Shown: positions 9,782-21,921 of the stretch, in pieces
Layout: the number at the start of each line of letters is the position of its first letter
Numbering within the stretch: position 1 is the first letter of the stretch
From: Schizophyllum amplum
Taxonomy: Eukaryota > Basidiomycota > Agaricomycetes > Agaricales > Schizophyllaceae
Direction: 5' to 3'
Length of the DNA: 64,000 nucleotides
Assembly (NCBI GenBank): GCA_007026445.1
Contig: VDMD01000009.1
Span: 806,001-870,000, forward strand
The notes under the pieces: generated by a model
Seen by the model: only the letters and a program-made list of their open reading frames with translations
The model's database searches: none
Told to the model about the DNA's origin: nothing
Program-made: the position numbers and the translations under genes

Positions 9782-9965
9782 ATTTTCGTCTTGTGCACGA
9801 GTACTTTGCAATGCTGCATGCGTCTGATTATATTCAACGTGTCTGCCTCAAGCTTGATACAACGCCCATTCCATCATACTTCAGATAGGGCAATGACTGA
9901 GCCAAGGCAATCTTCGACCACATCGGGGCGAGCTATACATATATTCCTACCACCAAGCCTTCCCG

Positions 9966-10996
9966 TTACGAGTCTACGACCGAGCCAATCGCCCTGGACA
10001 GTATCAATCTCAATCGTTCATGAATACAAGACGGGGACATACATAGGTGCGCCCTCTTCATGAAGTGAAATTCCTCATGAAGGTAGACCATCCAGTCGTC
10101 CTCCGCAACCCGACTGGCGCTTATACGTGCGTCTGACTGTCGCTCCTGTATCTTCGTCTTGATCGTGCTCAGCAAGCCTTGTGCGCGCTCCCTTGGTCCA
10201 CAAATCTCGAAGCGCATGCTTTGCAGCGTCTGCGAGTCCGACACACACGGCAGCTGGTCGACTAGGATGTCGGACACGGAGGCTAGCGGATGCGCCTGGA
10301 GGATGCGCCGAAACTCGCGCATGTGCGGGTACGTGACGATCTCGCGGACCTCATCGTCGCGCATGAACGACAGCGCGCTCGTGAAGCTCTCGATGCGGGG
10401 ACAGTGTTGCAGGTTGCGCAGGATGAAGGGGCCGTGGACGGGGCCCATGGCGATGCGGGTGACGGAGGAGGGAATGACGTTCTCGAGGCGGAACCACTCG
10501 TTCTGGTCGAGATTGACGAGGTATAGGCTTTGGAGGCCTGTGCAGAACCAGAGGACGCGGTGGATGATGGTGAGCGGCCAGGAGGAGGAGCCGTAGAAGA
10601 GCGACGAGTCGCTGGTGTTTCGCTGCGGGCCAAACCAGAGGTTTCGTACCAGCCGGAGCTTGTTCGTGTCGGCGTCCTCTAGGGTGTTGTGCGCGACGAA
10701 GAAGGCCACAATCTGAGCGTGGCTGGAGAGGGTGATGGTGTGGTAGAGAAGGGGGAGGACCCAGTCGTACGCGGCGTGGCAGACGTGTAGAAGCGATAGA
10801 TTCGTGTCGAGGTCTTCGCTAGCCAGCGTGAATACTACGGGCGGTTCGGCACCGTTGCTCAGCCTTCTCGGAAGTACGCCATTGTTATCGAGACGCACTC
10901 TAACCGATGAGCATTGAATCCGTCAGCTGGGGGAGCGGCGATTAGATAGCAAGTACAGACCTTATGCAGTAGCTCTGGGGGTAAGGCGTGCTCCAT
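9966..10996 (-). CDS. F-box-like protein of a basidiomycete-expanded family
   Basis: Two exons with an intron at 10819-10898 (80 nt, GTGCGT donor) give 316 residues. The start MEHALPPELLHKV is the usual beginning of mushroom F-box-like proteins. It continues LLHVCHAAYDWVLPLLYHTI, typical of the F-box/leucine-rich proteins that are strongly expanded in Agaricomycetes. The body has hydrophobic, loosely repeated segments (LQSLYLVNLDQNEW, CPRIESFTSALSFM) resembling degenerate leucine-rich repeats. The likely role is substrate selection for an SCF ubiquitin ligase; the target is unknown. Its start lies 116 bp from the divergent ATG11 start. Confidence 0.65.
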
Positions 10997-11112
10997 CGCT
11001 GCAGAGGAGAGCGACTGAAGGAGAGACGATGACCGTTGTAAGCAACGTCAATTACCGGATTCGGACTCTGCGGCCTGTCCATTGTCTTCTTGCTTTCTAC
11101 CGCCACCTCGAA
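10997..11112. promoter_or_regulatory. Compact bidirectional promoter (F-box-like gene / ATG11)
   Basis: Only 116 bp separate the two divergent start codons, so 5' UTRs and promoter elements of both genes must share this stretch or overlap the genes. No TATA element is evident. Confidence 0.5.
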
Positions 11113-14100
11113 ATGCTGCAGTTATGCCGCGCGGAGGACGGCCAGACATTTCAGGTGCGTATCTCTGTCGCTTTCATCAAAGTACATGTGTAGTAATGCA
11201 GTCGCAGGTGCAAGCGGGCATAAGAGATATCGAACGGCGAGTCCAGCGCTTAAAGAGCGCGGTGCCCCTCGAGCTCACCTTCTGTGTAGACTCGGGAGTC
11301 TGGAACTCTTCGTACAGCAAGTGACGAGCGTAGAACAAGATGCTGTTCTCGCGTATCTCTCGGACGGAACGCGCCTTACGAACGCAAACCTGCGCGAACT
11401 GGCAGGTTCTGACGACCAGGTGAGTGCTCTAGCCTGCTACGGACTCGAGGCCGGTGGACGCTATGCGCAAGGCGCGGTGCTTGGTGTGGATAGCGGCAAG
11501 GAGGGCGCAAGTGTGCAGGACGTGGGTGCGCGTGGTTTGGTGGTAGCTGAACGCGGGGTGGCTCGTGCCAGATCTAGCCTGCTCTTCAATCCGATATCTC
11601 AACTCAGCCTAGATGATATTCGTGTTCAACAAATATTACCTGGACTATGACTTGGACGAGGTGTTGCGCGGGCTACATGTCGACCCGCCACTGCAACCCC
11701 CAATCGAAGGTGTGTGGCACCTAACATTCATGTACGCAACGCTCACCGCGGCCAAAGATACCATCATCGCCGCGACACCCCCATTCCGCACGAGCCAACT
11801 TGCCTCAAGCTACCACCAGACCGCGCACACCCACGTCGAGCAAACCCGCACCCTCCTCGCTTCCATCCACACTCAACACCTCGCCACACGTATCGCGTCC
11901 ACCAGCCTTGACCGCAACGTGCTACAGATTGCGAACGCCTTCGAGGGCGTGGCGGCGAGCGCGCGGCGCGAGCTTGCGCGGCAGGCCGCGCTGCTCGACG
12001 GGCTGCAGGCGGACCTCGACCTCATCGCGCGCGTGCGCATACACCTCGAGTTCGTGTCGCCGGGGGTGCGCAAGGCAATTGAGGGTGGGGAGAAGCCGCG
12101 CACACTGGGGGACTACGTCTCGAACGTAAAAATGCGTCAGGTTGCGGACACGTGCTCGCGAACGCACGAGGACTTGCAGACTCGCTTCGCAGGCGCGGAA
12201 GAATCAATTGCACGATTGCAGGAGGCTGCTGATGCGGTGCGGGCGGTTGTGAACGAGACTGAGTGAGTGTATATCTCTTTCGTCGTTTGCTTGTCCTCAT
12301 AAACTTGCCAGAATCTCCGACGAGGCAGAGGCCTGCTTTCAGCGCGCCAAAGAATTGTACGAGAAAATCAGTGATTGCGCAGGCAAGCTTGAGCGCCCTA
12401 TGCATGACCCCGATGCTATTCTGCAAGGTGCGGTCATTATCTCAAACGGTAGTGCGTTCAAGCTGACATCAGCAGAACACAAGCAGCTAGACTTTGCCTT
12501 ACGGCATGAGGTGGAGGCCATGGCTGAGATCAAGGTAGGCACGGTGCTTACGTGAATGTGCGAACTCATGCTGACTGGGGTTCAGAATAAGTCCACGGCG
12601 TATTGCATCAACGCTCTCCGACGCATCAGCGTCTTGAACAACGATATCGTTCATATTCCGCCAGAATTAACGTAAGCATCGTCCCTACACAGCATTATCT
12701 GACCGCATATCCCTCATTCTGCATTTGTTCCCATTTCTTACCGTCTACCTCAGCACCTTGCAAGCGAGCTTCCGCACAAGAAACAGCTTCTCTCACATCC
12801 AGCGGCTGCATCATATGCTGTACGCTTACGGAGCGACGGTCGTTGAGATAGTACGCAGGAAGGAGTTTTGTGAGTGACTATGGCACTTGTTGCTCATCTC
12901 GTTATTGACTTGATTTTTTCGTCCAGCCCGGTTCTTCTACCAACGTGCACAGAGCATATTGGAAGTGATGGCTAAGCTGTCGTACGTCGCCATACGGGTT
13001 ATGGCCCGTATATGAACTGAGCATATCGTAGCGCGAGCGAACGCAAGCGTCGGCAGGTCTACCGCAGCGACGTTCATGGGCAATTACCCTTCGACCTAAA
13101 GGGTATGGACGACCCTGTGCCGACCATCGACTTCTCTCCGACTGGGAGTACGGACACGGCGTATTCCCTTGAGCGGGAAGACGTGGATGGTGTGTAAACT
13201 GCCTCATGTCCGTAACTTCGGCTAATATAGGGTAGGCCTGCTTGCCGTGCTGGACGACCTGGAGCAGTATTCACGGAATATCAACGATGCTCCTGCCCTC
13301 GAGGCTGTACAGCAGTGTCGCGGGGCATTGGAGAAGCTCGTTGGTAAAATGGACGGCTTGGAATCTGGCTTCGACAGGATTGCGGAGCGGTCTTGTGAGT
13401 CATAGGTTCTCTGAAAGGGTACAATACTGACTGATGGTCCGTTTAGTGCTGTCTGCGTCTAGGCTATCGCTGTCTAAGAGGAAATGTACGCGCATTTCAT
13501 ATACGCCGTTGTGGCGATTGAGTGACCTCTCCCAGCAGCTACCGAGGTCGACGAATCAGCATATCATGACCTCGCTGAACAACATCGCATACAGCAAGAA
13601 GCGCAAGCTAAACGGGAGGATGAACATCAACAGGAACGTGAGCGGTTGCAAGCGGAACTGCACCAACTTCATCGGGACCTACGCGACGCGGAGGAGTCGT
13701 ACTCTAGCGAACGCGAGCGTGCAGACGAGCTGGAGCGGCAGCTTTTTCAGGCGCGTGCCGAAGTGGACAGCGAGATCTCTGCCAGGGAGATGCTGGAGCA
13801 GCGCAACGCAGAGCTGCGGGCTGACGCGGGCAAGCACGCCGAAGAGCTTTCGCGCGCTTTGAGCGAGGCAACTGCGCAGAGCAGGGCTGCCGAAGCGCTC
13901 AAGCAGGAGATTACGCACGCCAACGCCGCATACGCCGACATGCGGGCGTTGGAAGCGCGCACGTCTGCGCAGCTCGCGCAGGTCACTGACGAGCAGGCGA
14001 CGATGCTGTCGAATCTCGAGGCGTCACGTTTGCGGGGAGAGGATCTGGAGACCCAGATTCGTGGCGCACGCGAAGAGAACGGCGAGATCCACCGCGCGCT

Positions 14101-16158
14101 GGAAGATGCTCGGCGGGAGAAGGATCGCCTGTTGCGTTCGCAGGCGACTGAGCACGACCGGTTGATCAAGGACCAGCGGGCCGAGGCGGATGGTGACCGT
14201 GCGGTGTGGGAGCGGGAGGTGCACGAGTTGCAGAACAACTATCGGCAGCTGGAGCGTCACGTGAAGGACCTGCAGTCCGCGCTCGATGTGTCGCGGTCCG
14301 ATGCGGTGGAGCTCCGTGCGACGCTGCAGCGTACGGAACAGGCTCTGCGTACGGCGGAGCATGACCTGCGCCATACGAAGTCCAACGAGACGGCACTGCG
14401 AGACGATCTGCGGACGGGCAGGTCGTCACAGGAAACGTTCGAACAGGAACTGGAGGACAAGACTAGGCTGGTGGCACAGCTGCTGGACGTCGCGCTAGCC
14501 TTCCGTTCAGCGCACGTCAAGGCGCTCACCACTGCGCAGAACATGACCGTCCACCCGCATTCCTCGAAAAATGCGGGTGGGATGACCGAGTCTGCCTTCT
14601 CGCCGCCCTTGCGCCATAGTATCATCGGCCAGCCAGAGGAACCGTCGCCGATCGATCCGTCAGACCCTAGCGCGGCTCTGGACATTCTTCGGACGTTCGA
14701 TCACGACCACTTCCTGGAGGCCATTCAGAAGATGGGGTCTACGATCCGGAAGTGGCAGAAGCAGTGTAAGGAGTACCGCGAGCGGGCGAAGGGGAAGATC
14801 TCGTTCAGGAACTTCGCGAAGAATGATCTCGCCCTGTTCCTCCCGACGCGGAATTCCGTGTCTAAGCCGTGGGCTGCATTCAATGGTACGTGGGCGATCT
14901 GTATCTCGGGCGAAACATCGGACTGAGGCACGCTTGCCAGTTTCGTTCCCGCATTACTTTTTGCATGCCACGGGGCACTTGGCGCAGCAGCTGCAGTCTC
15001 GGGAATGGATTGTGGCGCGGATAACGTCCATCACGGAGAGGGTCGTGGATCACGCCGTACGTTTCTCTGATTTATTTGCTATCCAATATCTTAGGGTTTT
15101 CGCAGGATCCAACAAGCAATCCGTACGGTCTGGGCGACGGCGTGAAATACTATATGCTCGAAGTTGAAGACTGGACGCAGCAGACCAAACGCCGCGTCTC
15201 GGCTAAAAACCAGGCGGCGACCAGTAAGCAACAAGAGCCTCAGAACGCCGACGCCACCGTGCTTCCGTCAGGGCCTCCGGAGCCAGAGGTCGAGGACACC
15301 TTCCGCGTTATGCAGTCGCCCTCCTCACAGCTTTTCCCGACTCGCCAAAGAACGAACTCTAATCCAGCTAGCCGTCCGTCTTCACTATCTCGTCTTCTCG
15401 CACAGGCCCCTCCAGAGGCGTCCTTACCGCCATCTTCTGGCGCGCAGACCCCGATCGTCGGGTCACCACCACCAATCGAGGCGTTTTCGAAGGACAGGAC
15501 GCCGTCTCCCGTCAGGTCGAAGTCCCCCGCCATGGCGCCGCTGTCGCCTGCGAAATCCCCACCGCCGTCTTCACCTTCCGCCCAAGTCGGCTCGCTCCCC
15601 AAGCACATGTCGTCACAACCGTCGCCCATGCGACCTGGTTCTCGGGCGTCACGGTTATCGAGCGCCTCGAGATTTTCTGGCCTTCCGACTTTCGGCTCGC
15701 CGTCCTCTGGCGGAGGCGTGCCCAAAGCGGCGCCAACAACCGCGCTCTCGGAAACACCACCTATAGCCTCGTCTTCACCTCGCGAAGGCTCCCTCTCACA
15801 TAGCCAATCCACTCCTTCACCCGATGAGAGCGAATTCGAAGGAATGTCGAACGTGATCGCTCACCGGCGGCGGACGATGTCGTATCACGTTCCACGAAAT
15901 TCACCGCTCGCCATCAGCACTTCGTCTGAAGCCACTAGTACGAACACGGCCACCATAGCGCGCTCTTCACGACCGACGGCGTCTGCTAAAGGGACTCTCC
16001 TCAGCCTCGCGGACAGTTGGGGAATGCCTTGGGGCCGCAGGAAAAAGTCGGATATTCCCGAAGGCGTCAGGGCGCCCCCTTCGCCTCTCGACGAAGCGGC
16101 AGACTCGCCTACGACCACGACGGCCATAAAGGCAACGGACCTTCTGAAGAAGCTCTAG
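11113..16158 (+). CDS. ATG11: Autophagy-related protein 11 (selective autophagy scaffold)
   Basis: Sixteen exons and fifteen introns give a 1368-residue protein; the total is exactly in frame. The N terminus (MLQLCRAEDGQTFQ, then an AVLAYLSDGTRLTNANLREL block and FVFNKYYLDYDL) is the ubiquitin-like ATG11 head. Long coiled coils follow (about residues 400-830, from genomic 13550-14500). The conserved C-terminal ATG11 domain is then present (PWAAFNVSFPHYFL, REWIVARITSITERVVDH, NPYGLGDGVKYYMLEVEDW), followed by a Ser/Pro-rich tail. ATG11 links cargo receptors to the Atg1 kinase at the phagophore assembly site in pexophagy, mitophagy and Cvt-like pathways. The intron at 11237-11289 appears to be GC-AG. 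The longest intron is 11420-11612. Confidence 0.9.
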
Positions 16159-17140
16159 ATTATTTCCTGTTAATATATTCGGTGAGATCTGTCCTCATAG
16201 TTATTCGTTCATTATCTGCTCTGTACCCAAGGATCGCTTTCGGAAACAACCCCTAGCATTGCAATCGATAATTTCCACCGGTTTACACTCTTGTCCGACT
16301 ACCTTCAACCCCTGTGTCCGGTCTTTCCCTTAGGAGTCTGCAACCAAACACTGGCTAGCCACCACGGCTGCCGGCCCGGCCCTCATGTCTTGTTGTGACT
16401 AGGGCTGGACCAGGGCTACGGTGAATTGTCGGCAATGACGGTATGTCTGATTCTATCCGAATCCTGTTTAAGTTTTGTTCCCGCCGGCGGCGCTTGTGCA
16501 AGAGCCCACGGGCGTGCCGCTGCGCGCCGGTGCGACAAATGTAGTCGGTGATCGTTGATGATGGCGTGCCATGGGCAGGCCCGGGGAAGCGGGGGTGGGG
16601 AGGGGCGCGGGGCGCTGTGGGGTAGCCGTCGGGCGTCACAATTTCCATGGGGTAAGCCTTCACAAACCCTCTATGGCCAGCAACCAGCAGCGGGTCTCGA
16701 CGGCTTCTCAAGAAGGACACAAGGTCCGTTCACTTGTTATGCAGAACGCCCGCGTCTACCGTTAATTGCCTCGAAGACCCTCCACAGGATATCGCGAAGT
16801 CGAACAACGCTTAGCGCGCAGCCAGCGGTGTATCCGCATTCGACATGCAGTCCATTCGATGAAGCGGGAGGAAGACATGATCGAGAACAGCGAATCCATT
16901 CATTGCCGCCGTCGTGTTGCCCGCGTGACCTTCCAGTCAGGTCGCCCTGCCACCTACCTTCAAACGCTAGTCCGAAAGGGATACAGCCACCTACATACGG
17001 CGTACCTTAGGAGAAATGCTGGTGCTGGGCGAGGTCAGGTGGCCACGGAACGCGCCCAGAGGCCGCCGCTGACCTCGTTTATAAGGTCTCCGGATTCGTG
17101 GACTTCGCAAGGCATTCCTTCTCCCGCATACACAAACACA
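16159..17140. other. Intergenic, ATG11 3' flank and sugar transporter promoter
   Basis: About 1 kb. No supportable gene in any frame. A TATA-like TTTATAAG occurs at 17078-17085, about 60 bp before the transporter ATG. Confidence 0.45.
17078..17085 (+). promoter_or_regulatory. TATA-like element of the sugar transporter gene
   Basis: TTTATAAG, placed about 55 bp upstream of the start codon at 17141. This is close, so the transcript leader would be short. Confidence 0.4.
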
Positions 17141-19238
17141 ATGGGTGCCGGAGCTGTCGTCGCTGGCGTGTCCGACTCGGGCTTTGCCCACGTCATTGAC
17201 CCCAACAAGACATGGTACAACAATCGACGGTAAGCACATCTGTTCCATTTCGCGAACGTGTCTGATTTTGCTGCAGACTCTTCAACCTAACGATCTTGAC
17301 GTGTTTGCTGTGAGCGCAGTTCGACTTCCATGGTTCCCTGCTCTGAACATCGTGTGCAGCCTCATCACGTCCTCCACCAATGGTTACGATGGAAGTGTCA
17401 TGAACGCGTTCCAATCGGTCGACCAGTGGAAGGAATACTTCGGGCATCCGGAGGGATCTCGCCTTGGACTCTTGAATGCGATTCAAGTACGCTTCTCGGT
17501 AGTCTTCAACTTGTTATAATACTGACTGACATAGAACATTGGAAACCTGTGCGCGTACCCATTCGCCCCGTACCTATCGGACGGCTTAGGTCGCAAGTCG
17601 GCGATCCTCATCGGTGCCGTCATTATGTGCGGTGGGACGGCGCTTCAGACTGCTTCGACCTCAATTGGCATGTTTATTGCTGCCCGGTGCGTGTTCTCGT
17701 TTCATACAATTCACTTTTCTCATCGAAGTCATATAGGTTCATGATCGGTTTTGGGTTGACGTTCGCCCAGAACTCAGCACCGCTGCTGGTTACTGAAATT
17801 GCCTACCCAACATATCGCGCCCCATTGACTTCGGCTTACAATTCTCTTTGGTATATCGGCTCAATCATGTACGTGGTCAAGCTGTTTTGTGTTCGATGAT
17901 ATCTGACCCATGATGTAGCGCCGCTTGGACGACATTCGGCACGTTCAAGATTGCCAACAACTGGTCATGGCGCATCCCCAGTGTCCTACAGGCCCTGCCG
18001 TCCGTGCTCCAAATCATGTTCATTTGGTTTGTGCCGGAGTCGCCTCGATTCCTGATCAGCAAGGGCAAAGACGAAGAGGCGCTGAAAGTGCTCGCCCACT
18101 ACCATGCCGATGGCAATCTGTATGTAGCCAGACATGATTCCCCCGACTTCGCTGACGTTTCCGCAGTGACGACCCTCTTGTTCGTTACGAGTACGAGGAG
18201 ATCAAGGCCGCTCTCGACTTCGACCAGAAAGGTATGCCTCAATTTTCCGTGCGCCAAGTACCTTTTAGCTGACGATAAGTAGTCGCTGGAAACGTCGGCT
18301 GGAAGGCCTTGTGGACAACTCCCGGGAACAGGAGGCGCATGAGGATCATCATTGCCCTCGCCTTCTTCTCTCAGTGGTCGGGCAACGGCCTCGTTTCGTA
18401 CTACCTCAACGCTGTCTTTGGTACGTTTCCCTCAGCCTAGCTGCATGATGTGTTGCTCACTCGCCATACAGACTCCATCGGCATAACAGACCCAACAACT
18501 CAACTGCTCATCAACGGTATTTTGCAGATATGGAATCAGTTCTGGGCACTTGGCGCTGGCCTGCTCGTCAACCGCATCGGTCGTCGAACGCTCTTCCTGT
18601 GGTCGACCATCGGCATGTTCTTGTTTTTCACGGTGCAGACCATCTGCTCTGCTCGGTTTGCTATCGAAGGGAACGATGCGGCTGCGCATGCCGTCGTTGC
18701 GTTCATCTTCCTGTTCTACGCCGCTTATGAGTAAGTCATAAAGGCTCAGTTATCATGACACATACTGATCGCTCTCACAGCATCGCATACAGCCCGCTCA
18801 TTGTCAGCTACACCGTCGAGATTCTGCCCTTCCATTTGCGTGCAAAGGGCCTCACGATCTTCAACTTCACGGTCTCCTGCGCTCTCATATTCAACCAATA
18901 CGTGAACCCCGTCGCTCTGAGTACGCTTCAGCCGCCTCTTCCGCGCGCTTGTACACTGACGTCTCCCCGCAGAGGCCATCGCATGGAAGTACTACCTCGT
19001 CTACGTCTGCTGGATCGCTTTCGAAATCGCCTTCATCTACCGCTATGTCATCGAGACGAAGGGCAAGTCCCTCGAGGAAACTGCCGCGCTCTTCGACGGC
19101 GAGGACGCCGAGATACATATCGCAGACGCTGCACAACGGCAAGCGGAGGGCGTCATCGGCAAGACACCGCTGAACGACGCAGAGAAGCAGTCGTCCCAGC
19201 ATTCCATCAACATGATTGAAACAGTGCCCAAGCTATGA
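17141..19238 (+). CDS. MFS sugar transporter (hexose/lactose-permease-like)
   Basis: Eleven exons with ten introns of 47-52 nt give a 533-residue protein. It has the twelve-helix sugar porter pattern: LTILTCLLLITSSTNGYDGS in helix 1, YLSDGLGRKSAILIGAV (loop 2-3 motif), the PESPRFLISKGKDEEAL signature after helix 6, GLLVNRIGRRTLFLW between helices 8 and 9, and YRYVIETKGKSLEETAALFD at the end (PETKG variant). The family imports hexoses or disaccharides across the plasma membrane; the substrate cannot be read from sequence. It resembles the fungal lactose-permease/LAC12-like group. A decayed second sugar porter gene lies 3.7 kb downstream. Confidence 0.88.
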
Positions 19239-19465
19239 TCTGTTTGCTTACTTGTCCTCGGTTCTTCTTTGGGTACTTTACGGGTTTTTACATGCTTACG
19301 ATACTGTAAGAAGACGCACGCTCGCCTGAGCGGACGAACTCTGTTGTAATATATGACATTCACGCATTCCGATGCCCGACTCGAGCTGCTGCCATGGGTA
19401 TCTCAACTGCTGGGTGAGCGTTCAACTCTCGTTGCGCCTCAAAGTCGGCCTGTCATGGGAAGATC

Positions 19466-20383
19466 CTACATAATCTGTAGAGCATCGAGGCCTGCTTCTT
19501 CAGGTTGACCGTCCAATGTCCCGGGCATGTCTTCCTTATCAGATTCACGAGTCTCTTTCCCCACATCCAGCGGCTCGTCTGGCCCGGCATCCGGAGGGAA
19601 AAGATCCATGGTACGCGCGACGTGCTCCTGTAACAGGAGACCTAGGTACGCGTCAGCCATAACCATATAATGCACAGGCTTTGCCCACCAAGCGCCATCA
19701 GAGCCGAGCCGTCCATAACCTTGTACATGTCCCTCGTCTGCTTGCTCGACTCGGCGTAGGCCTTGCCCCTGTCGCGCCGCTTACCCGGCGGAGCTGACTG
19801 GTCGTCGTCCACACTCTCGTCTATGGGCGTTTCCTCTTGCAGCCGACTCTGCTGCCGTTCCTTCCTCTCGCGGCGGTAGTCCTTCGAGGAGTTGAGTAGC
19901 ATCCCGCGCTCGGTGTAGTATTTGCTCGCGAAGTGGTGGATGCATTTCAGTAGGTCCTGAGTTATCATTAGACTGCCAGCAGACGAATAGCATCTCAAAG
20001 CCGCCACTCACGCCAGAAGGAAGGTCGTCGTTGCTAGGGCTGTCGCCAAAGTCAAGGTTATCAGAGTCGACCTGGTGCAGTCTTCGTCGCTTTCTCGAGG
20101 GGCCGAAAATATTTTCCTCGTCATTCATACCGTCTGCAGGACCCTCCTCATCGTCTAGAGATATATGCTCTGCACCATCATCGTCGATTTCAATTCGCTT
20201 GACCTTCGGCACAATAGGCACAGAGCGTGCAATGATATTGCCGCGCGCGTCGCGCACGGCGCGGCTCCGCTGAGCAAAAGCGCGCCGGGAGGTCAGTTGA
20301 CCATCTAGATCCAGTCGCGAGCCATCTTCGTGAAGGTTGAGCGCAGTGAGGTCGTAGACGGTGTGCCGACGAGATTTTTGCAT
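19466..20383 (-). CDS. UAF complex subunit Rrn10-like RNA polymerase I factor
   Basis: Introns at 19957-20011 and 19642-19688 give 271 residues from MQKSRRHTVYDLTALNLHED. An alternative in-frame ATG lies upstream at 20542. The N-terminal half is acidic and basic by turns, with a probable nuclear signal (GPSRKRRRLHQ). The C-terminal half has LLKCIHHFASKYYTERG followed, after a charged linker, by MDGSALMALGLLLQEHVA. This matches the order and pattern of yeast Rrn10 as I recall it (VHYYATQL.., then FDETSLITLGLLIEKWV). Rrn10 is part of the upstream activating factor for rDNA transcription in the nucleolus. The match is by motif only, and this protein is nearly twice as long as yeast Rrn10. Confidence 0.55.
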
Positions 20384-20943
20384 GACTGTGGGAACTTGGA
20401 AGAGAGCGCGGTTGGAAAAGCGTGGGATGATCCTTGGGGAAATTTGCTTCCTGCGGAGAATGCCGAAGCTGTGTTCAAGTCCAATCTCATGCACGAATAG
20501 CGCTGCGGCTTGGGTCTCGAGGAGGAAGCTGTTGGGCAACATGTTTCACGATTTATTCGCGTCAAGGCAGCTGAATTCAGCGGGGATCAGCTGCCTATCA
20601 AGTTGAGGGCGCGCCGGAGCACTACCCACCCATATATGGAGAACAAGAACTTCCCCGTTCGGAATATGTCATTGTTCTGCGTGCGAGCACGTGGATGGTC
20701 GACGACGCGGAAGACAGCGTTGCCGTCGCAGCAAGCCCAGGTGAGGCACAAGTCATATTGAACACCATCGCTTCCTCCTGGACGTCTGATAACCTCTGGC
20801 GACCACGCCTTGTGGTGTTGGTTACGTCGCCTGCGGGCCGGTGCGTGCTGTGTTGCATGGCACCCTCTTGCCTCTCGTCCATCGTCCATCCCGTCACTCA
20901 GGCCAGCTGCACATCTCTACTTGATCTCGAGCCCGAGACTTCG

Positions 20944-21802
20944 ATGCACTTGACGCCAAACAGACGGATTGAGGACGAAGGGGCCAAAAAGATTCTACTG
21001 GTGGGAGACCACGGCGTAGGGAAGACAGCTTTCGCACAGCGTGTATGGCACGCATCATGTTCACAGGCTTAATGGGAGACTGACGCACTAGTACTTAGCT
21101 GGCGTACAACGTATTCGACGGTAAGCACCTGAGTATTCAAGCGCTGCAACAGTGGCGAGGTTTGACAAGGAATCCGCAGAGGTGAAGGATGCTCGACATG
21201 ATGTTGGCTGACGGATGATAGTGACTGGGCAAGCAGAGAGACGATAACATCGTGCCACCCGACCGCTATTTCATGACAATGAACACAGACCCCGGGCCTG
21301 TGAACGTTGTTGTATGCGATACGTTCGCTGGTGGTAAGAGTTTGCCCGTCCACCGGCCTTGTTTGTTGACCGTCCATCGCAGACAACGTCCAAGCAAAAG
21401 CTGCGATAAGGTCGGTCCGTTGTACGAGCTGCGTGCGCGATTAACGAGTGATGTAGGGCTTGCGACGCCTACATATTCATGTATTCCGTCCGAGTGCGAC
21501 ACTCCTTCGAGGATATCGTAGCCCTATTCAAGCTCGTAAAAAGCGCCAGGTCCAGCCCGACAGTAGGTGTGTGCGCCTTGGTAGCAGCGCAGTGCGACGT
21601 GGAGGACAAGGTAGTCGCGAGAGAGGAAGGATTGTTCATGGCGGGGGCATTGGACTGTGCACTTTTCGAGTCTTCGGCAAGGACGGGATGGCAGGTGTCG
21701 GAGGCCACGTTACATGTCGCGTCCCTTCTTGCAGAGGCAGGTGCGAAGTCTAGTAGACGATGTAGCCTGACGAGATTGGCGGACAGATGTATGCATGGGT
21801 AG
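20944..21802 (+). CDS. Divergent Ras-superfamily small GTPase
   Basis: Five exons (20944-21042, 21099-21120, 21241-21333, 21383-21410, 21457-21802) give 195 residues. The P-loop is intact (KILLVGDHGVGKTAF). The middle has VNVVVCDTFAGDN where Ras has DTAGQE. Next comes ACDAYIFMYSVRVRHSFEDI, equivalent to the helix-3 region of Ras. The NKxD base-recognition motif is replaced by AAQCDVEDK. FESSAR matches the G5 SAK-type motif. There is no C-terminal CAAX box; it ends RLADRCMHG. The fold looks kept, but switch and base-binding motifs are altered, so nucleotide cycling may be unusual or absent. The splice acceptor at 21240 is the weakest junction. Confidence 0.7.
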
Positions 21803-21921
21803 ACATTGCGAGGATTCCGGTGTCGCAGGCAACATTATATTGGTCTAGACATACGAATCACCCTGCTACACATAGCTTCATGAGTGTTGTTTGCTCTAAA
21901 AGAGATGCAGAACTTACCCTA

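Noticed and set aside
13747..14685. Long minus-strand open frames opposite the ATG11 coiled coil
   Set aside because: Shadow frames produced by the codon bias of heptad repeats; the plus-strand gene is well supported.
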